A stretch of 31,631 nt of DNA, taken from the NCBI GenBank assembly GCA_035297145.1, contig DATGZN010000029.1:1-31631 (forward strand), in the 5' to 3' direction. The notes below the pieces were generated by a model, which ran no database searches, was not told the origin of the DNA, and saw only the letters and a list, made by a program, of their open reading frames with translations. Below, piece by piece: positions 16,447-24,270 of the stretch. The position numbers and the translations under genes are program-made. This stretch comes from QHXW01 sp035297145. GTDB lineage: Bacteria > Acidobacteriota > Terriglobia > Bryobacterales > Bryobacteraceae. Numbering within the stretch: the first letter of the stretch is position 1; the number at the start of each line of letters is the position of its first letter.

Positions 16447-17202
16447 CTACCAGTGCAATAATCCGCGGACACTGTGCGCTTGCCGTTTGCTCACGACTAA
16501 CTCTTCGCCGTTAGTCAGCGTCAGGAGCCACCGCTGGCTGCTGATCGGATTGAATTTGCGCACGTGGTTAACGTTCACAAGGGCGTTTCTGTGAACTCGT
16601 TGAAACTGCGTGTTCTGAAGCCTAGCCTCGATCACGTGGAGTGGCTGAGTGGCCGCGAAGCGGTCCTTGGCTGTAATAATCCACACAACTTCTCCGTCCG
16701 CCTGAAAGGCGAGTACTTCCTCGAAATCCAGCAATATGTACTCTTCGCCGTGCCGCCCTACGATCTTGCGGCCCGTACGGTGGGAAAGGTCTTTATCGAC
16801 GGCATTTGCGATTTCTGCGATGTTCTCAGCGATCGCGCGAGGTTTACCACGGAGAGCCCGAGCCCTTTCCAAAGTCTTTTGCAGCCGGCCTGCACTTACC
16901 GGCTTTAGCAGATAGTCGATGGCTCCAGCCTCAAAGGCCTTAATCGCATACTGATCGTATGCGGTGACGATAACCACTATCGGAAGGTGCCCGCCTTTCA
17001 GACTAGCGATCACATCCAAGCCGCCCATCGCGGGCATCTGTAAGTCCAGAAAAACAAGATCTGGCTGAAGCTCCGAAATTTGGCTAAGTGCCTGTTGGCC
17101 GTTCTCAGCTTCCCCGACGATGACCACGTCGTCGATCGCCGCGAGTTCATCTCGAAGAACGTTTCGGGCTATCGGCTCGTCGTCAACAATCAGTATCCTC
17201 AT
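16447..17202 (-). CDS. LytTR-family response regulator
   Basis: A 251-residue two-component regulator. The receiver domain starts at MRILIVDDEPIARN, with acidic pocket D7-D8, phospho-acceptor D53 in VFLDLQMPAMGG, T80 in IVTAYDQYAIKAF and K100 in YLLKPVSAGRL. The LytTR DNA-binding domain is at about 148-250 (ILLDFEEVLAFQADGEVVWI and FQRVHRNALVNVNHVRKF). No histidine kinase gene is in the window, so it is an orphan here. It lies 112 bp upstream of the TonB receptor in the same direction, so it may control or be co-expressed with it. The frame extends to 17331, but ATG 17202 begins the receiver fold exactly and the extra 43 residues look unrelated. Confidence 0.92.
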   Translation of the reverse strand: MRILIVDDEPIARNVLRDELAAIDDVVIVGEAENGQQALSQISELQPDLVFLDLQMPAMGGLDVIASLKGGHLPIVVIVTAYDQYAIKAFEAGAIDYLLKPVSAGRLQKTLERARALRGKPRAIAENIAEIANAVDKDLSHRTGRKIVGRHGEEYILLDFEEVLAFQADGEVVWIITAKDRFAATQPLHVIEARLQNTQFQRVHRNALVNVNHVRKFNPISSQRWLLTLTNGEELVVSKRQAHSVRGLLHW

Positions 17203-17430
17203 GCATGAGCTTCGACAATTACCCGGATTAGCCGAAAACACAAGAAATAACTTATGAATGGCCGAGGCAATGCTGTGGGCGGACTGGCAACCGCCGTGAG
17301 CGGATTCGTGGCGCGCCTGAGTCAATCGCAACCCAGTCAGTGCAAGACTTCCGCCGATTGGTTAGATTTGACCGCTCGTGGCTGGCATTAGTCCACTGGC
17401 GAGATATTCCTTTGAAGGAGCCGGCCGTCA

Positions 17431-18015
17431 GTGTATGTTTGCCCAGTGAGTCGTGGGGTTAAGGGAAAGAAACCTGCCGTCTCGCGGGCGGACAGCATCG
17501 GTGTTGTGATTCTGGCGACCGTCATCGCAGGCGTTCCGATCCTCGGAACGGTTTTCGTCGCCGCCTCAACGAGTGAACCGGACCTGTCCGAACTCGCACC
17601 GATCAACAATCGCATGGCCAATTACGTTGTTCTGAATTGGTCCGAGTTGCTTCAGGAACATCGAACTGATATGCGAACGGCGACATTACGGCCTTCCGAT
17701 AGCAAAGTTCAAGCTCTCGGGTACATGTTCGATGGGGACCGGCCGATCAGCAAAGGGGAATGGGTCAGAGAATTCGTATTGTTACCCGAGGCGGGAACGC
17801 TCGTACACCCGGCCCACCGAGTTCGAGACCAAATGATCACTGTTCACCTGGAAGACGGTACGCGAATCCAGTTTTCGCCCCGCACTTTGATTTGGGTTTG
17901 GGGCAGTTTTGCAGTCTCATCGGAGCCCGCCGTCCGTTCAAAGCCTCTTTACTCGCTGCAACAAGCACAAGTAAAGCCGGCTGACAAAGCAGACATTCGA
18001 CGGTACTTCAAATAG
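17431..18015 (+). CDS. Membrane-anchored protein, weakly DUF3299-like
   Basis: A 194-residue protein starting at GTG 17431, 10 nt after a good AAGGAG (17415-17420). One membrane segment (about 22-46, IGVVILATVIAGVPILGTVFVAA) is followed by a soluble domain of about 145 residues. Within it, VLNWSELL, VQALGYMFDGD, EFVLLPEAGTLVHPAH and DQMITVHLEDG follow the order and spacing of DUF3299 proteins (W-x-x-L; G-Y/F-V/M; E-F-L-L-V-P; H; Q/N-x-I-x-V). The usual cysteine of GACIH is absent here (GTLVH). The function of that family is not established. It lies between the response regulator (divergent) and the PadR gene. Confidence 0.55.
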   Translation: MYVCPVSRGVKGKKPAVSRADSIGVVILATVIAGVPILGTVFVAASTSEPDLSELAPINNRMANYVVLNWSELLQEHRTDMRTATLRPSDSKVQALGYMFDGDRPISKGEWVREFVLLPEAGTLVHPAHRVRDQMITVHLEDGTRIQFSPRTLIWVWGSFAVSSEPAVRSKPLYSLQQAQVKPADKADIRRYFK

Positions 18016-18073
18016 AGGGCGGAGTCACGCTCCAGCTCGAACAGCAAGTAAGGAGACATGGGCCGCCCTCCTA

Positions 18074-18102
18074 TTGACATGCCAAAGGAGAGTTGCTATC
18101 CT
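18074..18102 (+). promoter_or_regulatory. Promoter of the PadR-type gene
   Basis: A perfect -35 TTGACA (18074-18079), a 17-bp spacer and -10 TATCCT (18097-18102). The expected start is about 18108-18110, giving a leader of about 20 nt that contains the GGAGG ribosome binding site at 18120-18124. Confidence 0.7.
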
Positions 18103-18109
18103 CCTTTGG
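18082..18109. promoter_or_regulatory. Inverted repeat operator, presumably for PadR
   Basis: CCAAAGGAG (18082-18090) and CTCCTTTGG (18101-18109) are perfect 9-bp inverted repeats separated by 10 bp. They flank and overlap the -10 box, a position where binding would block transcription. PadR-family proteins usually repress their own promoters, so autoregulation is the likely meaning. Confidence 0.6.
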
Positions 18110-18128
18110 TCATCTCAATGGAGGGCTG

Positions 18129-18743
18129 ATGCCGCAATCGACCGAAGTACTGCAAGGAACACTCGATCTCATGGTATTGAAAACTCTCGATGCCATGGGA
18201 CCACTGCATGGCTTTGGCATCGCCCGGCGTATCGAGCAGATCAGTGACGGTGTCCTGCAGCTCAACGAGGGCACAGTCTACGCGTCCTTGTTGCGGCTTC
18301 AACAAAGGGCCTGGATCTCCGCTGCCTGGGGCGTTTCAGAGAACAATCGCAAAGCCAAGTTCTACGCCATCACGCGATCCGGCCGCAAACAGCTGGGCAA
18401 GGAAGCGGAAAACTGGGAGCGGATCTCCGGTGTGGTCGGCCGTGTCCTCAGTTTGGACTGGCTTCCTGCTTCGTGGACGTTTCTTCGACGATCGGGACCG
18501 CCCTGGCGCTCCACTCTCTGCCGTAGTCAATCAAGCATTGGTACGCAAGTTCTTTCCCCACCAGGACCCGATTGGCCGTCGAATCGCCATCGACCGTGGG
18601 ACGGACTTTCTCCGGCGCATGAGTATAGTCGGCGTCGTTGGCGACGCGCTGCTCGATGGAATGAACGAGCAGGCCCTGCCCGAACTCTTTGCTGCGTTCG
18701 CCCAGCTACCGAGCGAGAACGCCTGGATGGTGGTCCGCGCTAG
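18129..18743 (+). CDS. PadR-family transcriptional regulator with fused out-of-frame tail
   Basis: The first ~113 residues are a PadR-type winged helix: EVLQGTLDLMVLKTLDAMGP, LHGFGIARRIEQIS, LNEGTVYASLLRLQQRAWI, and ending KEAENWERISGVVGRVLSL. That is practically a complete member of this family, which normally stops at about this point. From about 18466 the frame runs without its own stop into DNA that encodes a permease in another frame. The tail (about 90 residues, rich in R, W and S) is therefore an artefact of a deletion. ATG 18129 is chosen because GGAGG lies directly upstream. Proteins of this group commonly repress an adjacent permease gene in Acidobacteriota. The DNA-binding part is probably functional, and the operator is intact. 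Confidence 0.8.
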   Translation: MPQSTEVLQGTLDLMVLKTLDAMGPLHGFGIARRIEQISDGVLQLNEGTVYASLLRLQQRAWISAAWGVSENNRKAKFYAITRSGRKQLGKEAENWERISGVVGRVLSLDWLPASWTFLRRSGPPWRSTLCRSQSSIGTQVLSPPGPDWPSNRHRPWDGLSPAHEYSRRRWRRAARWNERAGPARTLCCVRPATERERLDGGPR

Positions 18744-19251
18744 CGGTGACGTGAGCTCAATTGGAAGTGCATTACAGAACGCCGTACACAACATCGATCC
18801 CGAAATCGGCATCGTCACCGTGACTACGCTGGCCAGCGCCGTTGCCGAATCATTGTGGCGCGAGCGCTTTTCCGCGCTGCTGGTGGGAGTGTTTGCCGCG
18901 CTGGCGGTTCTGATCGCTTCAGGCGGCCTCTACGCTGTAATCTCTCGCGCCGTCCAGCGGCGGACGCAGGAGATAGGAGTGCGCCTGGCGCTCGGCGCCG
19001 GTCGTGGCCGTATCGCACAGACCGTTCTCGGCCACGGCTTCCGAGTCACGGCGGTCGGTATTGCAGTCGGAGCCCTTCTCACCGCGGCTGCGGGGCGCAT
19101 GCTGGCGCAGCAGTCCTATGAGTCGCGTGACCTTCCGTTGCTTGTGGCCGGCATCGCGGCCGCGCTCCTTCTGGTGACGCTCGCTGCCTGCTGGGTCCCC
19201 CTCCGTACAGCTCTGCGTGTGGATCCAGGGACGGCATTGAGATCGGAATGA
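18466..19251 (+). pseudogene. 3' half of an FtsX/MacB-type permease (ADOP-like), 5' part deleted
   Basis: Reading in the frame that ends at the TGA 19249-19251, recognisable permease sequence starts at LLRGRFFDDRDRPGAPLS and continues through VNQALVRKFFPHQDPIGRRI, SIVGVVGDALLDG, and the C-terminal FtsX domain with about four membrane segments (FSALLVGVFAALAVLIASGG, then RAVQRRTQEIGVRLALGAGR, FRVTAVGIAVGALLTAAAGR and LPLLVAGIAAALLLVTLAAC) to the family ending DPGTALRSE. A complete ADOP-type permease is about 800 residues; only about 255 remain. The N-terminal FtsX unit and the periplasmic domain are missing and the sequence begins right at the end of the PadR gene. No suitable start codon or ribosome binding site precedes the fragment, so it is presumably not translated as a working permease. 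Confidence 0.85.
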
Positions 19252-19255
19252 ATAG

Positions 19256-19411
19256 GTCCAGAGAGTCGCGCACGTCTCCCATTTCGTAGAACTGCTTACG
19301 CGCGGGATCATAGAAGCCGTTCTCGACGATGCCGTGGTGTTCCGGATACAGGGCGGTCACGATGCGGATGTGATTCCGAAAGGTGAGGGACGGAAATGCG
19401 GGTATCAAAGC
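19256..19411 (-). pseudogene. Fragment of an ENPP-type phosphodiesterase/nucleotide pyrophosphatase
   Basis: On the minus strand 52 residues read LIPAFPSLTFRNHIRIVTAL, then YPEHHGIVENGFYDPARKQF and a few more. This is the signature of type I phosphodiesterase/nucleotide pyrophosphatase (alkaline-phosphatase superfamily), where PxFPSxTFPNHYxxVTGLYPEHHGIV includes the nucleophile threonine. Sequence on either side does not continue the family (full length 400 residues or more). It is a stranded internal fragment, consistent with deletions in this stretch. Confidence 0.65.
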
Positions 19412-19488
19412 CCCGCCTCTCGGGCATACTGGTGCTCGCGGCGGGGGCTGTCCTCGTCTGCGTGATTTACACGGCCGGGGTTCCTTAG
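19396..19488 (+). other. Possible 30-residue membrane peptide or N-terminal remnant
   Basis: An ATG with a purine-rich GAGGGA 5 nt further upstream opens MRVSKPRLSGILVLAAGAVL and ten more residues, then TAG. It looks like an intact signal-anchor cut off from its gene. It lies mostly upstream of the ENPP fragment on the other strand. It may be the 5' stub of a deleted gene; an independent small protein is less likely. Confidence 0.25.
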
Positions 19489-19581
19489 CCACTTTCCAGG
19501 ATGTTTGCCGCGATGTAAGCAGAGGTCCCTACCCCGAGATTGGGCCGTGGGAAAAACGACATCAGTTTCCGGGCTGTCGGA

Positions 19582-20931
19582 TCAGCTCCACGTCCTATCG
19601 TGCGAGCGCTCTTTATCCCACTCAGGCGTGGGCTCGAAGTAACCGGGCTCGAGCAGGTGTTGCTTGATCACCTCCTCGTTCAACGTGACACCCAATCCGG
19701 GTTTTTCAGGAACCGCGATAAAGCCTTGGTTGATGATAGGCTTTTCGACGCCCTCCACCATGTCGCCCCACCACGGCACGTCGACCGAATGGTTTTCCAG
19801 CACCAGGAAATTCTCGGTCGCCGCGGCGCAGTGCACGCTCGCCATGCAGGAAACCGGCGTGCCGGCAAAATGCATGGCCATGGGCACTCCGAACTCCTGA
19901 ATCTCGTCGCCGATCTTGTGGGTTTCCAGGATGCCGCCGGAGGTCGCGAGATCCGGGTGCAGAATATCCACCGCGTGATTGCGCGCCAGCTCGATGAAGT
20001 GTTCCTTGAGATAAATATCCTCGCCGGTGAGCGTGGGGATGTCGACAGCGTCGGTGATCTTCTTCCAGAGATCGGTGTACTGCCATGGAATCATGTCTTC
20101 GAGCCATGCCAGATTGTATTTTTCCAGCGCCTTGCCCAGCCGGATGCAGGAATTCACGCCGATGTGCCCAAAATGGTCGGCGGAGAGCGGAATCTCCATG
20201 CCGACGTACTCGCGCACGGTGGCGACGAACTCCGCCATGCGGGCGATGCCCTTTTCGGTCAGCTCGAAGCCAGTGAACATATGCTGGACGGTGTCCCCGG
20301 CGCGGTACTTGGTGCCTAGAGGATGCGTCAGCGTACCCGCCTCGTCGCCCAACAGGTCGATCCCCAGATCCATTTTCAGCCACGTAAACCCTTGGTCTCT
20401 GCGCGCCTTCAGGCGCTGGCCATAGATCTTGGGATCGTTGGATTCGGTGGTATCCGCGTAGCACCGGATCTTGTCGCGAAACTTGCCGCCGAGCATCTGA
20501 TAAACCGGCACGCCATAGGCTTTGCCGGCGAGATCCCACAGCGCCATCTCGATGCCGCAAACGCCGCCGGCCTGCCTGGCGTCGCCGCCGAACTGTTTTA
20601 TTTTTCGGAAGATCTTATCGACATTACAGGGATTTTCGCCCAAAATGCGGCTCTTCAGGATCAGAGCGTAGGTTTTGCTGGCGCCGTCGCGAACTTCGCC
20701 CAGTCCGTAAATGTCTTGATTGGTATCGATGCGTATCAGCGGGCACGTGAACGGCGCGCCCTTAACCACGGCGACGCGCAGGTCGGTGATCTTGAGGTCC
20801 GAAGGACGCGAATTCCGATTGACGTTCTGTACCGCCGCATCGAGGGTCTGGTCGGCCCAGAAACCAGCGCTCAGCGCGGCAGCGGCGGAGCCGACGAAGC
20901 GTCGCCGGCCCATTCCAGGATGTGCTGTCAT
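19582..20931 (-). CDS. Mandelate racemase/muconate lactonizing (enolase superfamily) dehydratase-like protein, Tat-exported
   Basis: A 449-residue protein. The N-terminus GRRRFVGSAAAALSAG (8-23) is a twin-arginine signal. The enolase-superfamily capping domain follows (LKITDLRVAVVKG, RIDTNQDIYGLGEVRDG). The barrel has a KxD pair at K186-D188 (WLKMDLGIDLL) and metal ligands D252 (SADHFGH), E278 (WLEDMIPW) and E304 (LTGEDIYLKEHF). H325 lies in ILHPDLATSGGI. These match acid-sugar dehydratases of the mandelate racemase subgroup, such as galactonate dehydratase-like enzymes. The exact sugar acid is unknown. A large overlapping frame on the opposite strand is a shadow. It would act in the periplasm if the Tat signal is used, which is unusual for this superfamily. 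Confidence 0.9.
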   Translation of the reverse strand: MTAHPGMGRRRFVGSAAAALSAGFWADQTLDAAVQNVNRNSRPSDLKITDLRVAVVKGAPFTCPLIRIDTNQDIYGLGEVRDGASKTYALILKSRILGENPCNVDKIFRKIKQFGGDARQAGGVCGIEMALWDLAGKAYGVPVYQMLGGKFRDKIRCYADTTESNDPKIYGQRLKARRDQGFTWLKMDLGIDLLGDEAGTLTHPLGTKYRAGDTVQHMFTGFELTEKGIARMAEFVATVREYVGMEIPLSADHFGHIGVNSCIRLGKALEKYNLAWLEDMIPWQYTDLWKKITDAVDIPTLTGEDIYLKEHFIELARNHAVDILHPDLATSGGILETHKIGDEIQEFGVPMAMHFAGTPVSCMASVHCAAATENFLVLENHSVDVPWWGDMVEGVEKPIINQGFIAVPEKPGLGVTLNEEVIKQHLLEPGYFEPTPEWDKERSHDRTWS

Positions 20932-21086
20932 GCGGCTTATTTTAGTACCAAATGAAAGGGGTGCTGAAAATCGTCAACAAATCCTTAAGTTTCGGCTTGG
21001 TTGCCGGGTAAGTGATTGATATCACAAACCTGCGTATCTGGCAGGAAAACTGCTTTGTTTTACCAACTACCAAAGAATCGCAGACT

Positions 21087-21748
21087 ATGGGACTCAAACT
21101 GCATTTAGCGTTGGCGGCATTTCTCCTCGCGAGCAGCGCCGCGTGGGCCGATTCTACATTCACAGATCGGACGCTTTTTGCCGCAGCAATCACAGGGGGC
21201 TCGACAACCCTGGAGGGCTGGGACACGCTGGCCGCCGGTGAGCTGATTCCAAGCCTGAACGCATCATCTACACGCCAGGAACTCCGGGGGATGTGGCTCT
21301 GGTTACAGCAGACTTTCTTTCCCTCTCGACGCCGAACACACTAGGAGCAGAGATTGCGGGCTTCTTTGATGTCGGCGAGACCATGACGTTCACATTCAGC
21401 ACACCGATCAACGTCTTTGGCATCAACTTCAACACCGACGCCACCGGCGCCGGCTACGAGCTGTCGACCAACACGGGCAGTTCTGCGCTGAGCGGCCTGG
21501 ATGTGTTTCCGGGCTTCACCACCGGTGAATTCGCGGGTTTGATCACAACCGGCAATTTTACGAGCATTACGATTACGCCGCTCTCCGATCCCGGATGTGG
21601 GGGTGCAGTCTGTTCTTACACCCTGGATGACATGACGTACGGTTCCGTGGGAACTTCCACCTCCTCGATCCCCGAGCCCGGCACCCTGTTGCTTTTAGCT
21701 TCCGGCCTCGCGGCGTGCGCCTTTTTCAAGCGCCGGCTGCAACACTAG
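21087..21748 (+). pseudogene. PEP-CTERM protein with a single-base frameshift
   Basis: The first part begins at ATG 21087 with the signal peptide MGLKLHLALAAFLLASSAAW and continues STFTDRTLFAAAITGGSTTL, EGWDTLAAGELIPSLN. The rest continues in another frame as IIYTPGTPGDVALVTADFL, GAEIAGFFDVGETMTFTFS and ends SSIPEPGTLLLLASGLAA followed by CAFFKRR, a textbook PEP-CTERM sorting signal (Pro-Glu-Pro, hydrophobic segment, basic tail). One missing base at about 21261 (AACGC where AACGGC would restore LNGIIYTP) joins the two halves. The product would be an exported beta-rich surface protein of about 220 residues handled by an exosortase. No exosortase is in the window. A sequencing or assembly error is a real alternative to mutation. 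Confidence 0.8.
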
Positions 21749-21767
21749 ATCTCCGCGTCCGACCCGC

Positions 21768-21812
21768 AACCGCCCTCTTCGCGCCACCAACTGGCCGGGG
21801 AGGGCGGTTTCG
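21768..21812 (+). terminator. Intrinsic-type terminator after the PEP-CTERM gene
   Basis: AACCGCCCTC (21768-21777) pairs perfectly with GAGGGCGGTT (21800-21809), and the strand continues TTTCGGTTT. The stem is strong and the loop is 22 nt. The T tract is interrupted, so termination efficiency is uncertain. Confidence 0.55.
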
Positions 21813-21882
21813 GTTTGTGTGATATTCTGGTCGCTTATCCGTCAAAGCCAAGGCTTTCCATTTCATCAAAGGAGACATCCAC

Positions 21883-22842
21883 GTGAGAGTCGGCGTATTC
21901 ACCGCCTTGCTGGCGCAGCTTCCGCTGGAAGAAGTACTCAAGAAACTCAAGAGCCTGAACATCGCGACCGTTGAGCTTGGAACCGGAAACTATCCGGGCG
22001 ATCCGCACTGCAAACTCTCGATGCTCGAGAGCAAGGCGGACTTGGCCGCGTTCAAGCAGAAGCTCTCCGATTACGGTTTCAGCATCAGCGCCCTGAGCTG
22101 CCACGGCAATCCGCTGCATCCCAATCCGGCCATTGCGAAGGCGAACCAGGAAACCAACCGCAAGACGATTATGCTAGCGGCGAAACTGGGCGTACCGGTG
22201 GTTATCGATTTCGCAGGGTGCCCTGGCGATAGCGACAAAGCGAAATATCCGAACTGGGTGACGTGCCCATGGCCTCCGGAGTATCTGGACCTGCTCGAGT
22301 GGCAATGGGAGAAGAAAGTGATCCCGTACTGGACCAAGCGCGCCAAGTTCGCCGAGGACCACGGTGTGAAGATCGCCATCGAAATGCATCCCGGGTTTGT
22401 GGCGTACAGCCCGGAAACCATGCTGCGGCTGCGCTCGGCCGCGGGCAAAGCCATCGGCGTCAACTACGACCCCAGCCACATGTTCTGGCAAGGCATCGAT
22501 CCCATCGCCGCCGTCCGCGTGCTTGGCAACGCCATTTTCCACGTGCACGCGAAAGACACCCAGATCTACGAGCGCAACCTCCCCATGACGGGCGTGCTCG
22601 ACACCAAGAAGTACACCGACGAGCGAAATCGCTCATGGATCTTCCGGACGGTTGGCTACGGCCACGGAGCCGAGTGGTGGAGCGAGTTCATCTCCACGCT
22701 GCGCATGTACGGCTACGACTACGTGCTCTCCATCGAGCATGAGGACAGCATTCTGTCTCCCACCGAGGGTCTCACCAAGGCGATTCGCTTCCTCGACCAG
22801 ATCGTCGTGAAGGAGCAGCCCGCGGCCGCGTGGTGGGTCTGA
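21883..22842 (+). CDS. Sugar phosphate isomerase/epimerase
   Basis: A 319-residue cytoplasmic xylose-isomerase-like TIM-barrel protein (no signal peptide). Motifs include VGVFTALLAQLPLEEVLKKL, SALSCHGNPLHPNP, VVIDFAGCPGD, KIAIEMHPGFVAYSPET, GVNYDPSHMFWQGIDP, IFHVHAKDT and a late LSIEHEDS. The E, D, H and E residues in these motifs are the usual metal ligands. The GTG start at 21883 follows AAGGAG (21869-21874) at the right distance. The family includes inosose and sugar-phosphate epimerases, so the substrate is open. It overlaps the beginning of the next gene by 13 nt and probably forms an operon with it. Confidence 0.92.
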   Translation: MRVGVFTALLAQLPLEEVLKKLKSLNIATVELGTGNYPGDPHCKLSMLESKADLAAFKQKLSDYGFSISALSCHGNPLHPNPAIAKANQETNRKTIMLAAKLGVPVVIDFAGCPGDSDKAKYPNWVTCPWPPEYLDLLEWQWEKKVIPYWTKRAKFAEDHGVKIAIEMHPGFVAYSPETMLRLRSAAGKAIGVNYDPSHMFWQGIDPIAAVRVLGNAIFHVHAKDTQIYERNLPMTGVLDTKKYTDERNRSWIFRTVGYGHGAEWWSEFISTLRMYGYDYVLSIEHEDSILSPTEGLTKAIRFLDQIVVKEQPAAAWWV

Positions 22843-24266
22843 CGCGCGTGCGTTTTCTACTTCTCGCTGCCTGCGCTCTTTCTTTGTGCGCGCAACCCGT
22901 GGTCCTGGGACCGCACATTCGCGCCGGAGCAGCCCGCGTGTCCCTCACGCCGGATCTCAAGAAGCACGGCCCGGTGTACATGGCCGGGTTCGGCAACAAC
23001 CGGGTCGCCACCGGCATGCACGACAACCTCTACGCTCGCTGCCTGGCGCTCAGTGCCGGCGGTCAAACGGTCGTGCTGTGCGGCGTAGATTCGATTGGCC
23101 TATTTCTGGATGACGTCGAACGCATTCGCGCCGAAGTGAAGCGGCAGCTCGGTGGAGGCAAAAAGCCTCAAGCCGGCGGCGACGTGAATGTGGTGGTAGC
23201 GGCGACTCACGATCACGAAGGGCCCGACACCATGGGATTGTGGGGTCCGGATCGCGGGCATTCCGGCATCAACGACGCCTATATGAATCTGGTGGTGGAG
23301 CGCGTCGCGCAATCGGCGGTGATGGCGGTACGCACCATGCAGCCAGCGCTCATCAAGGTGGGCGAGGCGCATCGTTCGGACCTCGACGAATTCATCCATG
23401 ACGACCGGCCGCCGGAAGTGTTGGACGCAGGCGTCATTGTGCTGCATGCGACCACCGCCCGCGGAAAGCCAATTGCTACTCTGGTCAACTGGGCCAACCA
23501 CCCGGAGACGCTGGGATCGAAGAACACACTCATCACGGCGGACTACCCGTTCTATCTGTGCAGTGAAGTCGAGCAGAAATTTGAAGGCGTGGCCGTGTTC
23601 CTGAACGGCGCGGTAGGCGGCATGCAATCACCGTTGGGCTCGACGGTCATCGACACGGCCAGCGGCAAACCGGTTGCTGAGAATACATTTCAGAAGGCGG
23701 AGATCATCGGTCGAGGTGTGGCAGAAAGCGCCGGCTTCGCCGTGAGAAACGCCAAGCCGTTTGACGCCGACCAGGTCGAGTTCCGCGAACAGCTCATTCA
23801 GATCCCCGTTTCCAACCACGGCTTTCAACTGGCGGCGCAAGCCGACCTGTACAAGGGCCGCAAAAAGATGACGGCGGATGGCGCGACCACCACACCCGTC
23901 GGCTTGGTGCGGCTTTCCGCACGGGGCAATGCGTTTCTCGAAATCGCGCTGGTGCCCGGCGAGATGTATCCCGAGCTAAGCGTCGGCGGCGTCGTTCGCT
24001 ACTCCGGAGCCGATTATCCCGACGCCCCCAGCGAGCCGCCCATCAAGAACATGCTGAGCACGGAATTCAAGATGCTTGTGGGCCTGGCGGACGACGAAAT
24101 CGGCTACATCATTCCCAAGGCGGAGTGGGATGAGAAGCCGCCGTATCTGAACGGCGCGGAGAAACCCTGGTACGGCGAAGAAAACTCCGTCGGCCCCGAA
24201 GCCGCGCCACGCATTGCAGCCGCATTCGAGCAGCTCGTCAAAAGTGCAGGGCCGGGCAAGAATTAG
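22830..24266 (+). CDS. Exported protein with neutral/alkaline non-lysosomal ceramidase N-terminal domain
   Basis: A 478-residue protein. After a signal peptide (FLLLAACALSLCAQ) it reads IRAGAARVSLTPDLKKHGPV, YMAGFGNNRVATGMHDNLYA, VVAATHDHEGPDTMGLWGPD and VNWANHPETLGSKNT. These are the zinc-binding and core motifs of the neutral ceramidase N-terminal fold. True ceramidases also have a C-terminal immunoglobulin-like domain and about 650 residues or more. This one lacks it, as do many proteins of similar annotation in environmental bacteria, so ceramide hydrolysis is not certain. The start could be GTG 22830, 22833 or 22848. It overlaps the isomerase/epimerase gene in another frame. Confidence 0.85.
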   Translation: MVGLTRVRFLLLAACALSLCAQPVVLGPHIRAGAARVSLTPDLKKHGPVYMAGFGNNRVATGMHDNLYARCLALSAGGQTVVLCGVDSIGLFLDDVERIRAEVKRQLGGGKKPQAGGDVNVVVAATHDHEGPDTMGLWGPDRGHSGINDAYMNLVVERVAQSAVMAVRTMQPALIKVGEAHRSDLDEFIHDDRPPEVLDAGVIVLHATTARGKPIATLVNWANHPETLGSKNTLITADYPFYLCSEVEQKFEGVAVFLNGAVGGMQSPLGSTVIDTASGKPVAENTFQKAEIIGRGVAESAGFAVRNAKPFDADQVEFREQLIQIPVSNHGFQLAAQADLYKGRKKMTADGATTTPVGLVRLSARGNAFLEIALVPGEMYPELSVGGVVRYSGADYPDAPSEPPIKNMLSTEFKMLVGLADDEIGYIIPKAEWDEKPPYLNGAEKPWYGEENSVGPEAAPRIAAAFEQLVKSAGPGKN

Positions 24267-24270
24267 GAGC

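Noticed and set aside
16335..16472. N-terminal extension of the second TonB receptor
   Set aside because: It would overlap the response-regulator gene and place 46 residues before an otherwise normal signal peptide.
19540..20319. Plus-strand frame of 259 codons
   Set aside because: Antisense to the enolase-superfamily gene, whose catalytic motifs are complete; the shadow has none.
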